From Aeromonas jandaei (GTDB lineage: Bacteria; Pseudomonadota; Gammaproteobacteria; Enterobacterales; Aeromonadaceae), in assembly GCF_037890695.1 (NCBI RefSeq), contig NZ_CP149571.1, forward strand, positions 513,501-577,500: DNA of 64,000 nucleotides, read 5' to 3'. Positions 53,871 to 63,177 of the stretch are shown in pieces (position 1 is the stretch's first letter; the number at the start of each line of letters is the position of its first letter). The notes under the pieces were generated by a model. The model made no database searches. It was not told the DNA's origin and worked only from the letters and a program-made list of their open reading frames with translations. The translations under genes were made by a program, and so were the position numbers.

Positions 53871-54497
53871 ATGAACAAGTTTAACAGTGCAGTTGCCCTC
53901 TCCCTGCTCGGTCTCACCCTCAGCGGCGCCGCGTGTGCCGAGGGCTGGTATCTCGGTCTGGATCTCACCACCTCCAAAATGGATCTGGATGGCGTGGCCC
54001 AGCGAGCGCACGACGCCAACATCATCGACGACCAGCTCGACGGTGGCAGCCTGATCGTCGGCTACCACCTCAACGACTGGCTGGCCATCGAAAGCGGTCT
54101 GCATGCCCAGCGCATGAGCCAGCTGATGTGGATCACCAGCCCGGGCCTGACCGGCTTCACCGACACCACCATCGACACCCGCAGCATCAGCCTGGCCGCC
54201 AAGCTGAGCCAGCCGCTGGCCTGGGGCTTCAGCGCCTACGCCAAGCCGGGTGTGGCCTACACCAGCACCGAAGTCGAGATGATCGGCAACGGCACCATCC
54301 TCGGCATGAGTGTTCAGGGTCGCCGCAGCGAGACCAAGGGCACCGTTCACCCCAATCTGGAAGTGGGCATCGACTACGCCTTCAACGACCATATCTCCGC
54401 CGGGATTGGTTACGAGCGCCAGTTCAACGCCATGACCCTGGGTGACGATCACTACTCCCTCGACACCCTCAAGCTGGGCATTCGCTACCACTTCTAA
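53871..54497 (+). CDS. OmpW/OmpA-type outer-membrane beta-barrel protein
   Basis: A 208-residue protein with signal peptide MNKFNSAVALSLLGLTLSGAACA. The mature part is a small barrel: GWYLGLDLTTSKMDL, GGSLIVGYHLNDWLAIESGL, RSISLAAKLSQPL, KPGVAYTSTEVEM, GIDYAFNDHISAGIGYERQF and terminal KLGIRYHF ending in Phe. About eight strands are expected. OmpW-like and OmpA-like barrels are both possible. Function unknown; several relatives respond to anaerobiosis or salt. Confidence 0.82.
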   Translation: MNKFNSAVALSLLGLTLSGAACAEGWYLGLDLTTSKMDLDGVAQRAHDANIIDDQLDGGSLIVGYHLNDWLAIESGLHAQRMSQLMWITSPGLTGFTDTTIDTRSISLAAKLSQPLAWGFSAYAKPGVAYTSTEVEMIGNGTILGMSVQGRRSETKGTVHPNLEVGIDYAFNDHISAGIGYERQFNAMTLGDDHYSLDTLKLGIRYHF

Positions 54498-54517
54498 GGC
54501 GGCCGCGATCCCATGCA

Positions 54518-54550
54518 AAAGGGCCGCAGGTTTCACGCCTGCGGCCCTTT
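54518..54550 (+). terminator. Terminator of the barrel gene
   Basis: AAAGGGCCGCAGG, loop, CCTGCGGCCCTTT. Confidence 0.88.
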
Positions 54551-54568
54551 CCATTTGCCGTCCCGCGC

Positions 54569-55567
54569 TCAGCAGATCCGGTTCTTGCCCTGCAGCTTGG
54601 CCTGATAGAGCGCCCGATCGGCACGCACCATCAGGCTCTCCTTCTGCTCATCCTGCTCATACTCCGCCAGCCCGAAACTCAGGGTCGCCGGGCCGTGCGG
54701 GCAGATCGTCTCGCGCTGCAACAGCAGCTGGAACTTGCTCGCCACCAGTTGCGCCTCGGCATGACGGGTATTGGGCAGCACCACCATAAACTCGTCACCG
54801 CCCCAGCGGGCCAGCAGATCGATCTCGCGAATATGGCGGCGGATCAGCGCCACTATGTTGATCAGTGTCTGATCCCCGGTGTGGTGGCCATAGCTGTCGT
54901 TGATCTGCTTGAAGTTGTCCACATCCATGGCGATCACCGTGAAGGGCTGATGGAAGCGCCGTGCCCGCTCGCACTCCAGCTGCAACGCCCGCTCCAGCCG
55001 ATAACGGCTGGCGGCGCCGGTCAGCGCATCGGTCTCTGCCAGCAGGCGATTCTCGTCCACTTTGCGTTGCAACTCCTCGTTGAGCCGCGCCAGCTCGGCG
55101 GTGCGCTCGGCGATCAGCTGCTCCAGCGAGTGGTTGCGCCGCTCCAGTTGCTCTTGCAGCAGCTTGCTGGCGTGGATATTGCGATGGGCGCCGATCATCC
55201 GCGCCACCGAGCCATCGGGATTGCGGGCAATAATGTGGCCACAATCCTCAATCCAGAGGTAATCGCCATCGCGGGTGCGGCAACGATACTCGGCGCGATA
55301 CTCATGGGCGCTGCCATTGAGGCAGAGATCGAACTTCGCCATCACCGCCGCCATATCGTCGGGATGGATCACGCTCTCCCAGGTAAAGACGGTATTGCCG
55401 AGGGAGTGCGGTTCATAGCCCAGCATCTGATACCAGCCGGGATTGCGATAGACAAAGCCGGTATTGGCATTCCAATCCCAGATGCCGTCGCTGATCACCT
55501 CCAGAATCCCGTGTACCACAGACTCGCTGAGGTCGGAGATCCTGACCGGATCACTCTCTTTGCGCAT
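54569..55567 (-). CDS. PAS-GGDEF diguanylate cyclase
   Basis: A 332-residue soluble signalling protein. A PAS/PAC sensor (ISDGIWDWNANTGFVYRNPGWYQMLGYEP, then EYRCRTRDGDYLWIEDCGHIIARNPDG, ~residues 20-135), a coiled coil (~135-175, LEQLIAERTAELARLNEEL) and a GGDEF domain with active site RWGGDEF. REID sits five residues before GGDEF, matching the RxxD inhibitory site, so product feedback is expected. No transmembrane helix, so it is cytoplasmic. Ligand unknown. Confidence 0.9.
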   Translation of the reverse strand: MRKESDPVRISDLSESVVHGILEVISDGIWDWNANTGFVYRNPGWYQMLGYEPHSLGNTVFTWESVIHPDDMAAVMAKFDLCLNGSAHEYRAEYRCRTRDGDYLWIEDCGHIIARNPDGSVARMIGAHRNIHASKLLQEQLERRNHSLEQLIAERTAELARLNEELQRKVDENRLLAETDALTGAASRYRLERALQLECERARRFHQPFTVIAMDVDNFKQINDSYGHHTGDQTLINIVALIRRHIREIDLLARWGGDEFMVVLPNTRHAEAQLVASKFQLLLQRETICPHGPATLSFGLAEYEQDEQKESLMVRADRALYQAKLQGKNRIC

Positions 55568-55845
55568 ATGAACTCATCCTCTCTTCTTGCCTGCGTCACT
55601 CTTGTCTGCCCACCAAACGGCGTTGTCGAGTCGGCGTGAAGCGCTACCTTGGCACACGGCGAAAATCCTGTCAGCCAGAATGCCACTCTCCCCCTGCTAT
55701 CCGGTTATCGGCTGCTCGCTCTGCATGATAAATGGGCCGTTCAGGGCGTCAGCAAGTGTGGCTCAAGTGCAGCCCATTTGCTGACCAATACCCAGAGGCA
55801 GCCGTGATGGGGAGTAGACAGAAGGGAAATAGGCAGAGCATCTAC
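55568..55845. other. Intergenic region before the repeat element
   Basis: About 280 bases upstream of the PAS-GGDEF gene. I see no coding frame or clear operator beyond its presumed promoter. Confidence 0.35.
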
Positions 55846-55928
55846 GTAGGGTGTAATAAGCGAAGCGCATTACACCTTTTGCCAGCTCAATAGAAGCGGT
55901 GCAATTCACTTCGTTCTTTGCACCCTAC
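55846..55928. repeat. Short palindromic dispersed element
   Basis: An 83-base element with terminal inverted GTAGGGTG/CACCCTAC. It holds two hairpins: GGTGTAAT/ATTACACC around AAGCGAAGCGC, and GGTGCAA/TTGCACC further on. From memory this GGTGTAATAAGCGAAGCGC sequence is a common dispersed repeat in gammaproteobacteria, possibly a MITE relic. Confidence 0.7.
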
Positions 55929-55959
55929 CCGCTTTCAGAGAGAAGGCTTCACAATATTT

Positions 55960-56688
55960 TCACATAGAATTATCCATAATTTTAGATGTAAATTGACGAA
56001 CGTACCCACAGCCATCCTTATTAAAATAGTCATGAATACTCTCTGCGTAGAGCTCATTCGTTAAGTTATATCCAGACAATATTGAATACAGACTAAACTT
56101 CTTTGTTATAGATAATTTATGACCTGTGCAAAAATACTTTGAAAGTTTTTCTTTTGCGGTAAGCTCATCCTTTTTGAAAACTATATCAGTGTTATCATTT
56201 GCTTCCCCAGAAGTAAAAATATATGATATTTTTTGATTGAAAACATTATTCATACTAAAACTGGAATCGAAAAGACCAATAGCATTGAAGTCATTATCAT
56301 AAAGCTTTGAGCGTTCTATTTTTGAACCATAGAATTGAGAGCCAAGAAAAGTACTTCCAATTATTATACTGTTTCTAATTTGTGTATCACTAAAAATAGA
56401 ACCGATTAGATGAGTATTATTAAAGATAACAGATTCAATATTGGAGTTGAAGAATGAACTACCATCCAGAACAGACATGGAAAAATTAACTCCATGCAGG
56501 TTTGTGTTGACAAAATTTGTTCCCATCAATCTTGCAAAACTAAGATTTGCACCAGATAAATCTGAATCATGAGCCCAAATTCTAGGTATAGACTGGCCCC
56601 ATAAATCCAAATACTTCAAACTTCTTGACCTTAAATCCAATGAAATAGAACGTGATATATTATATACATCCTCATGATATCCAGTCAT
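55960..56688 (-). CDS. Pentapeptide-repeat protein, C-terminal part of a split gene
   Basis: 242 residues from ATG at 56688. It holds a pentapeptide-repeat helix of the A(D/N)LXX type: LSGANLSFARLMGTNFVNTNLHGVNF and following loops through FNAIGLFDSSFSMNNVF. Clearly AT-rich, unlike its neighbours. The frame of the upstream gene (56737-57450) continues straight into this one: only one TGA, at 56737-56739, separates them, and the 16 codons between are open. It may therefore be the rest of a single broken gene. Confidence 0.75.
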   Translation of the reverse strand: MTGYHEDVYNISRSISLDLRSRSLKYLDLWGQSIPRIWAHDSDLSGANLSFARLMGTNFVNTNLHGVNFSMSVLDGSSFFNSNIESVIFNNTHLIGSIFSDTQIRNSIIIGSTFLGSQFYGSKIERSKLYDNDFNAIGLFDSSFSMNNVFNQKISYIFTSGEANDNTDIVFKKDELTAKEKLSKYFCTGHKLSITKKFSLYSILSGYNLTNELYAESIHDYFNKDGCGYVRQFTSKIMDNSM

Positions 56689-56736
56689 ACGTGCAAAGCT
56701 ATTAGCATTCTCATCAGGAGTATAAATTTTCTCTGT

Positions 56737-57450
56737 TCAATCTATTTTAATATGCGGGATAAACCATACTGTCCCCCCATCTTCATCATCTAACAATGCT
56801 GAATTTTGCTTTATATAAAAAATCGGAGAGAAACTTGAGCTGATGAATATTGTGTCTACACAGATATACAAATGTAATGTCATGCACACTAAAAGTAATT
56901 TATGAAAACTTTTACTATAATCATCCCTATATAAATTCAATGTAGATTTGTAATTTTTCCCACATGAATATAAACAGACAACAAATGCCATAAGCTGTAG
57001 CAAAAAATACACTTTACTTTGATAGTCTGACAGCCTAATTAATAGCAAGTAAGTTGTGAGTGGCCCACTAAAGAAAACTGAAAAAATGACAACACATCTC
57101 GATATAATAGTGTTTATGTCATTTCTCGTATTAAAAGAAAAAATAGACTTTGATGGCGAACGTGCAACTTTGCACCTCCATTCCATAAGATAATATTCTC
57201 TTGATATGTAAATTGAGATTATAGATATAACAAAAGAGCTGAATATCAAAAATCCTACAACTGACGTTTGCGCATTTATTATAGGTATATTAAAATCTTT
57301 TGAGCGCATTAATAAATGCGCATCGGAAATAGAAAATAAATTCAGTAAAATAAATACCTGCACTAAGCAATACGTTGTGAAAATTTTTACAAAATTAGCC
57401 TCATCACCTGAGGTCGCTTCTTTTGATGTATTCTTACTTCGATTCAACAT
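56737..57450 (-). CDS. Membrane protein of unknown function, N-terminal part of a split gene
   Basis: 237 residues with about five hydrophobic segments (for example IFTTYCLVQVFILLNLFSI, VVGFLIFSSFVISIISIYI, VVIFSVFFSGPLTTYLLLI). AT-rich. It ends WFIPHIKID and TGA, then the frame runs on open into the pentapeptide-repeat ORF. Membrane domain plus pentapeptide repeats is a known architecture in one protein, which supports a single original gene. Function unknown. It lies just after the recD terminator. Confidence 0.7.
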   Translation of the reverse strand: MLNRSKNTSKEATSGDEANFVKIFTTYCLVQVFILLNLFSISDAHLLMRSKDFNIPIINAQTSVVGFLIFSSFVISIISIYISREYYLMEWRCKVARSPSKSIFSFNTRNDINTIISRCVVIFSVFFSGPLTTYLLLIRLSDYQSKVYFLLQLMAFVVCLYSCGKNYKSTLNLYRDDYSKSFHKLLLVCMTLHLYICVDTIFISSSFSPIFYIKQNSALLDDEDGGTVWFIPHIKID

Positions 57451-57471
57451 GTTTATACTCTAATAGCTAAA

Positions 57472-57498
57472 TAAAAAGCGGTAAATCCCTTTACCGCT
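57472..57498 (-). terminator. recD terminator
   Basis: On the minus strand AGCGGTAAA, loop GGGA, TTTACCGCT, then TTTTATT. Confidence 0.85.
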
Positions 57499-57508
57499 GT
57501 CCAATAGT

Positions 57509-59572
57509 TCACTCCCCCAACCTCTCCGCCAATCCGGAATAACGCTCGGTCTTTTTCCGTACCGCCTGGGCCAGCAGGGCGCGATCGCCATAGAGATCGA
57601 GGCGCGCCTTGGCGCGGGTGATGCCGGTATAGACCAGCTCGCGGGTCAGCAGCGGGCTGGGGCTATCGGGCAGCACCAGCACGGTATGGGCAAACTCCGA
57701 GCCCTGAGATTTGTGGATGGTCATGGCGTAGACCGTCTCGTGGGGCGGCAGCCGACTGGGCAACAGGGCGCGCAATGTGCCGTCCGGCTGCTCAAACCAT
57801 ACCTTTAACCGGCCAGTTTCGTCGGGCAGGCAGAGCCCCATATCGCCGTTGTAGAGGCCGACCCCGTGATCGTTGCGTACCACCATCACCGGGCGACCGG
57901 CATACCAGTCGCCATCGCGGGCAATCAGGCCAGCCCGTGACAGGGCCAGTTCGAGCCGCTCGTTTAGCCCCAGCACCCCGAACGGGCCATCGCGCAGGGC
58001 GCAGAGGATCTGGAAGCTGTTGAATGCCTTGAACACGGCGGCGGGCGCTTCCCCCGCGCGGGCCGCCTTCAGATAGCTGCCGTAACCAGCGACCCCCTGG
58101 GCAATCAGGTCGTCGTAGGCCTCCCCCGCCCAGGGGTGCAGGCTGATATCGGCGAATCCTGCGCCCCAGACTGATTCCACCGCCGTGGCATCGCCGCTGT
58201 TGCAGGCGCGCGCCAGCTGGCCGATGCCGGAGTGCTGATCAAAGCGCCAGCTCTTGGCCAGCAAACAGAGGCTGTCGCGCACCGGCGCCCCCGCGGGCGT
58301 GCCCTGCAAACGGTAGCCGGTCTGGCGGGAGAGCCAGTCCGCCTGCGCCGGGCTGATGCCCTGTTCGATAAAGCTGCAGATATCGCCGAGCACGGCCCCC
58401 GCCTCCACCGAGGCGAGCTGATCCTTGTCGCCGAGCAAGATCAGGCGGGCGTGGCTGGGCAGCGCATCGAGCAGGCGCGCCATCATCGGCAAGTCGACCA
58501 TGGAGGCCTCATCCACCACCAGCAAGTCGAGGTGCAGCGGGTTGCCCGCGTGGTGGCGGAACTGGCTGCGCCCCGGAATGACCCCGAGCAACCGGTGCAG
58601 GGTGCCCGCTTCGGTGGGGATCGCCTCCACCCACTCGGGGGGCAGATCGAGGGCCTGCAGGGCAGAGCCGATACTCTCGGTGAGGCGCGCCGCCGCCTTG
58701 CCGGTGGGGGCCACCAGCCGGATCGCCGGTGCCTTGCCTGCTTGCAGGCCGGTCTCCACCAGAATGGCGAGCAGTTTGGCCACAGTCGTGGTCTTGCCGG
58801 TGCCGGGGCCACCGGAGATCACCGCAAAGGGGCGCGCCGCCGCGGTGGCCGCAGCCAGCTTCTGGCCGTTGCAACAGAGCGCCTCGGGCACCAGCGTATC
58901 CAGCTTGCTCAGGTCGCTCGCCGCCTGCGCGCTGGCCAGCAGCCCTTCGATGGCGGGCCAATCAACTTCGTTCGGGAACACCAGATCCAGATACTTCTCG
59001 ATAAAGTGGCGGGCCGAGAAATCGGGGGCGAGGCGGGCCTTGAGCAGCGCCGCGAACACCAACCCGTAGTCGCGGGCAAACAGCCGCGACAGAGCCGGTG
59101 AAATCTCCGGCCATTCGGCGCGTTCGCTCAAAGCGCGCAGATGGCGGGCCACCCCAAGTTCAAAATCGTGGTAGCGGGTGAGGTAGAGCCGCCCGTGCCA
59201 CAGCCGCAGCGGCCAGCGCGGGGCGAGCCCCTCATCCTGCTCGGTTCCAACCAAGGGGCTTGCCGCAAACAGGGCGGGCCAGCGGGCAGGATCCGCCAGA
59301 TCCACCAGCAGATCCCGGCTCTGCTGGGGATCCAGCCCGAACGGGCGCAGGGATCCGGCAGTCAACATTTCAAGCGGCAGGCAGACATGGCCACGCCCCA
59401 GCTCGAAGCAGGTGAGCGCCGCCCCCAGCACCAGCTCGGGGCTGCCGCCAAGGTCTGCCACCAGCCGGGCAAATTGCAGATCCAGCTGGCGGATGCGGCC
59501 AGCCAGCGCCAGTGTTTTCAACCGTTCAACCATCATTGCGCTGGCTGCGGTGCTGATCATGGTGCCGCTCAT
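57509..59572 (-). CDS. recD: Exodeoxyribonuclease V alpha subunit RecD
   Basis: The fast 5'-3' helicase of RecBCD, 687 residues (E. coli 608). Walker A is SGGPGTGKTTTV (~residue 250), then LVVDEASMVDLPMM (Walker B), LLGDKDQLASVEAGAVLGDI and a C-terminal MTIHKSQGSEFAHTVLVLP helicase motif. The N-terminal ~200 residues are the RecD interaction domain. Its ATG overlaps the recB stop by four bases. Last gene of recCBD, with a terminator. Confidence 0.95.
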   Translation of the reverse strand: MSGTMISTAASAMMVERLKTLALAGRIRQLDLQFARLVADLGGSPELVLGAALTCFELGRGHVCLPLEMLTAGSLRPFGLDPQQSRDLLVDLADPARWPALFAASPLVGTEQDEGLAPRWPLRLWHGRLYLTRYHDFELGVARHLRALSERAEWPEISPALSRLFARDYGLVFAALLKARLAPDFSARHFIEKYLDLVFPNEVDWPAIEGLLASAQAASDLSKLDTLVPEALCCNGQKLAAATAAARPFAVISGGPGTGKTTTVAKLLAILVETGLQAGKAPAIRLVAPTGKAAARLTESIGSALQALDLPPEWVEAIPTEAGTLHRLLGVIPGRSQFRHHAGNPLHLDLLVVDEASMVDLPMMARLLDALPSHARLILLGDKDQLASVEAGAVLGDICSFIEQGISPAQADWLSRQTGYRLQGTPAGAPVRDSLCLLAKSWRFDQHSGIGQLARACNSGDATAVESVWGAGFADISLHPWAGEAYDDLIAQGVAGYGSYLKAARAGEAPAAVFKAFNSFQILCALRDGPFGVLGLNERLELALSRAGLIARDGDWYAGRPVMVVRNDHGVGLYNGDMGLCLPDETGRLKVWFEQPDGTLRALLPSRLPPHETVYAMTIHKSQGSEFAHTVLVLPDSPSPLLTRELVYTGITRAKARLDLYGDRALLAQAVRKKTERYSGLAERLGE

Positions 59573-62500
59573 GCCTCTACCTCGTTTAATTCTGCTGATG
59601 AAACACCGCCAGAGCGATCACCATTTCTAAACAACTCATCCAACCCCAACACCAGTTCACGGCTCGGGCGGGTATGGAAAATGCCCCCCTGCGGCATGCC
59701 GCGCAGGAACAGATAGAAAACGCCGCCAAAATGCTGCTCGAAGTCGTAGCCCGGCAGGCGCAGGGTGAGCAGCCGGTGCAGCGCCAGCGAGTAGAGCTGG
59801 TATTGCAGGTCGTAACGGTGCTCGGCCATCGCCCGCTCCAGCGCCGGACGGCTGTAATCGGCGGGGCTCATGCCGAGGTGGTTCGATTTGTAGTCGAGCA
59901 GATACCAGCGCCCCTGCCACTCGAACACCAGGTCGATAAAGCCCTTGAGCATCCCCTGCACGGTGGCAAAGCTGAGCGGCTTGTTGCCCCGCGACAGCGG
60001 GTCGTGCCGTTGGCAGAGCGCGGTCAGCGCCGGTGCCGTCACCCGTCCCATGGGCAGGAAGAACTCCAGCTCCACCTGCTTGCGGTCGGGGGCCAGATCC
60101 CGCAGCCGCACCGGCTCGCCAAAACCTGTTTCCAGCGGGGTATCCAGCACCGCCTCCACCTGCTGTTGCAGCACTTGGGCCCAGCTCTCGTCGAAGCCAT
60201 CCTGCGCCAACAGCGCGGCGATATGCTCTGCCAACGGCTCGCCCGCGGCGCTCTGAAAGTCGATGGTCTCGAACAGGCTGTGCAGCAGGGTGCCGGGGCG
60301 CGCCCCTTTCGGGAAGGTGAAGATGGAGGGCTGGGGCGCCTCCTCCGGTTGCTCGGAAGCCAGCGCGGCCGCCTCGGTGACGACCTCGTCATCGAAGCCG
60401 GGGTTGGCCAAGACCCCCTTGCTGTGACCGTGACCCTGCGCTGCCAGCCCGGAGTAGGAGCTGATCCACCAGTCTCGCTCAAGGGAACCTGTAAAGTGGC
60501 GCACCTGCGGCTCGCCCAACTGCTCCTCCTCTGGTGGCAGCGGGGCCGGACGGGTGAGCGAGGGCTCACCGACGGCCACTCCGGGCAGCGCCTGTGCCAG
60601 CTCGGTCAGAGCTGTCGCCAGCGTCTGCGCATCCCCCTCTTCGCCCTTTTGCAGCAGGTAGCCGATGGCGGTGTGGTGCAGGTCAGTCTTCTCCGACTTG
60701 CCCGCTCCCGCCCGCACCGGCGCCAACCCCAGCCAGGTGGCGTAGACGCCCCGGGTCAGCGCCACATAGAGCAGTCGCAGATCTTCGGCAAGGCGCTCCC
60801 TGTCCGCTTCGGCGAGCGACGAGTCGGCGCCGGTGAGATCGAGAATGGTGCGATTGCCCGCCTCGTCGGCCTCGTGATAGAGCGGGGTCTCGGCGGTTCT
60901 GTGGCTGCAGATAAAGGGCAGGAATACCAGCGGGTACTCCAGTCCCTTGGATTTGTGGATGGTGACGATCTGCACCAGCTTGCGCTCGGATTCGAGGCGC
61001 AGTACCTGCTCCGCATCTTGGCCGTTGGGGCGGCTCACCGCCTCCCCCAGCCAGCGCAGCAGGGCATATTCGCCATCCAGCTCGCTGCTCACCTGTTGCA
61101 GCAGCTCGCCAAGATGGAGGAAGTTGGTCAGCCGCCGCTCGCCATAGGGGCTCGCCAACAGCGAAGAGGCGAGATTGCGCCGGTGCAGCAGGGCCCGCAG
61201 CATGGCCAGCACGCCACGGCGGTGCCAGATCTTGCGGTACTCCATAAACTCCTGCACCGCGCTCTCCCACGCCCGCTCATCGCTGGCCAGCCCATCGAGC
61301 GCCTTGGCGTCGAGATCAAACAGCCCGGTGGCGAGCGCCGCCCGCAGGCTGCGCTCTTCGCTCGGGTTCTGGCAGGCGTGCAGAATCAGCAAAATCTCCC
61401 GCGCCTCCGTCTGCTCCAGCACGCTCTCGCGGTTCGACAGATAGACGGAGGCGATGGCGAGGCGCGCCAGCTCCTGCTGCACCAGCTTGCCCTCGGCGCC
61501 GGTGCGCACCAGCACGGCGATATCTCCGGCCTTCACCGCCTGATCACCTATCTTTGCCTTGCCCTCGCGGGCCAGCGTCAGCAGGCGGTGGATCTCGGCG
61601 GCGGTGGCGCGGGCCATCTTGCTCTGGTAATCCCCCCGGTTGAAGGTGGGCTGGCCGGTCAGCTGCCAGCACTGGAGCACGGGCGCGGTGGTGCCATCGA
61701 GCAGCAGCGCCTTGCTCTTGCCCTGCGCCTCCACCGGCAGGAAGGGGATATCCGCCTCGTAGATAAAAGGATCTTTCGCCCGCTCGAACAGGCCGTTGAC
61801 CGCCCCCACCAGCGCACTGCTGGAGCGCCAGTTGCGCCCGAGGGTGTAGTGGGCGCTCACATTTCGCCGCGCCTGAATGTAGGTAAAGATGTCGGCGCCG
61901 CGAAAGCCGTAGATGGCCTGCTTGGGGTCACCGATCATCAATAGCGCCGTGTCGGTGTGACCGCCGTAAAGGCGATGGAAGATGCGGTACTGCTGGGGGT
62001 CGGTATCCTGAAATTCGTCGATCATCGCCACCCGATAGGTGGCGCGAATGCGCTCGCACAGCCGCTCGCCAAGGTTTGAGCCAAGCGCCCCATCGAGGTC
62101 TTTGAGCAGGTCATCGAACGAGAGCTGATGAGCCTGCCGCTTGCTCGCCTGCATCCGGCTGCGCACTACTTTGGCGGCCCGTTGCAGGATAAGGTCCCGA
62201 ATACCGGGACGGCTCGCCAGCAGTTCATCGATCTGGCTGAACAGCGGCAGGGTCGGCACCACGCCCCCCTTCTTGAGGTTCTCCTCCAGCACCGTCTGGC
62301 CGAAGCGCTCCAGCTCCTTGGGAATGGCGTAGCCACTGCCTTCGTCCTGTGCCCAGTCAGCTATCTTGGCAAGCCAGCCTTCGTAGTTCTTGCCGGTGTA
62401 GCGGCTGATCTGGCCGTCGGTCTGGCGGCGGATCTCGTCCGTCTGCGCCAGCCATTCGCTCTTCACCGCCGCGATGCGACTCATGGCCGCCTGATGGCGG

Positions 62501-63177
62501 GCGGCGAGGGTCTCGTCCCCCAGCGCGGGGTGGATCTCCAGCTCGCTGTTGTCGAGCCAGCTGCCCATCTCCCGCAGCAGGGCGGCGGGGCTCGGCCAGA
62601 GCGCGCGCACCGCGCTGGCGAGGGCTTTATCCACCGGATAGAACTCGGATCGCCAGTAGTCGCTCACCGCCTGCAGCCGAAGCTGGCTGTCGTCGGTAAG
62701 AAATTCGGTTTCAAAGAGTGCGCCCGACTCGAAGGCGTTCTGCTTGAGCATCCGCTGGCAGAAGCCGTGGATGGTAAAGACCGCTGCCTCGTCCATCTGG
62801 CGCTCGGCGGCCAGCAGGCGGCGGGCAGCCAGCTCGTGATCCACCACCTCTGCCAGCAATTGGGCCAGCAGGGCATCATTGCTATGGCCGCGCATAAAGG
62901 CGAGCCGCGCCTCGTGGATGCGACCGCGGATCCGCCCGCGCAGCTCGGCGGTGGCCGCTTCGGTAAAGGTCACCACCAGAATTTCGGTCACCGAGAGCGG
63001 CCGTTCATGGGCGCTCGGCTGACCCACATCGGCGCCCTCTTCGATGAGCGGGCCATGGCCCAGCAGCAGGCGCAGGTAGAGACCAGCGATGGTGTAGGTC
63101 TTGCCGGTACCGGCGGAGGCTTCGATCAGTCGTTCACCATGGAGGGGAAAACGCAATGTATTGAGCGGGTTAGCCAT
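59569..63177 (-). CDS. recB: Exodeoxyribonuclease V beta subunit RecB
   Basis: The 3'-5' helicase and nuclease subunit, 1202 residues (E. coli 1180). Walker A is EASAGTGKTYTIAGLYLRLL near the N terminus; MIDEFQDTDPQQYRIFHRLY is the Walker B region; IVTIHKSKGLEYPLVFLPF is a late helicase motif. The C-terminal nuclease domain has WYLLDYKSNHLG with the catalytic D-x-K residues. Its ATG at 63177 overlaps the recC stop by one base. Confidence 0.96.
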   Translation of the reverse strand: MANPLNTLRFPLHGERLIEASAGTGKTYTIAGLYLRLLLGHGPLIEEGADVGQPSAHERPLSVTEILVVTFTEAATAELRGRIRGRIHEARLAFMRGHSNDALLAQLLAEVVDHELAARRLLAAERQMDEAAVFTIHGFCQRMLKQNAFESGALFETEFLTDDSQLRLQAVSDYWRSEFYPVDKALASAVRALWPSPAALLREMGSWLDNSELEIHPALGDETLAARHQAAMSRIAAVKSEWLAQTDEIRRQTDGQISRYTGKNYEGWLAKIADWAQDEGSGYAIPKELERFGQTVLEENLKKGGVVPTLPLFSQIDELLASRPGIRDLILQRAAKVVRSRMQASKRQAHQLSFDDLLKDLDGALGSNLGERLCERIRATYRVAMIDEFQDTDPQQYRIFHRLYGGHTDTALLMIGDPKQAIYGFRGADIFTYIQARRNVSAHYTLGRNWRSSSALVGAVNGLFERAKDPFIYEADIPFLPVEAQGKSKALLLDGTTAPVLQCWQLTGQPTFNRGDYQSKMARATAAEIHRLLTLAREGKAKIGDQAVKAGDIAVLVRTGAEGKLVQQELARLAIASVYLSNRESVLEQTEAREILLILHACQNPSEERSLRAALATGLFDLDAKALDGLASDERAWESAVQEFMEYRKIWHRRGVLAMLRALLHRRNLASSLLASPYGERRLTNFLHLGELLQQVSSELDGEYALLRWLGEAVSRPNGQDAEQVLRLESERKLVQIVTIHKSKGLEYPLVFLPFICSHRTAETPLYHEADEAGNRTILDLTGADSSLAEADRERLAEDLRLLYVALTRGVYATWLGLAPVRAGAGKSEKTDLHHTAIGYLLQKGEEGDAQTLATALTELAQALPGVAVGEPSLTRPAPLPPEEEQLGEPQVRHFTGSLERDWWISSYSGLAAQGHGHSKGVLANPGFDDEVVTEAAALASEQPEEAPQPSIFTFPKGARPGTLLHSLFETIDFQSAAGEPLAEHIAALLAQDGFDESWAQVLQQQVEAVLDTPLETGFGEPVRLRDLAPDRKQVELEFFLPMGRVTAPALTALCQRHDPLSRGNKPLSFATVQGMLKGFIDLVFEWQGRWYLLDYKSNHLGMSPADYSRPALERAMAEHRYDLQYQLYSLALHRLLTLRLPGYDFEQHFGGVFYLFLRGMPQGGIFHTRPSRELVLGLDELFRNGDRSGGVSSAELNEVEA

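Noticed and set aside
59674..61944. 756-codon plus-strand frame opposite recB
   Set aside because: Shadow frame of a certain recB gene.
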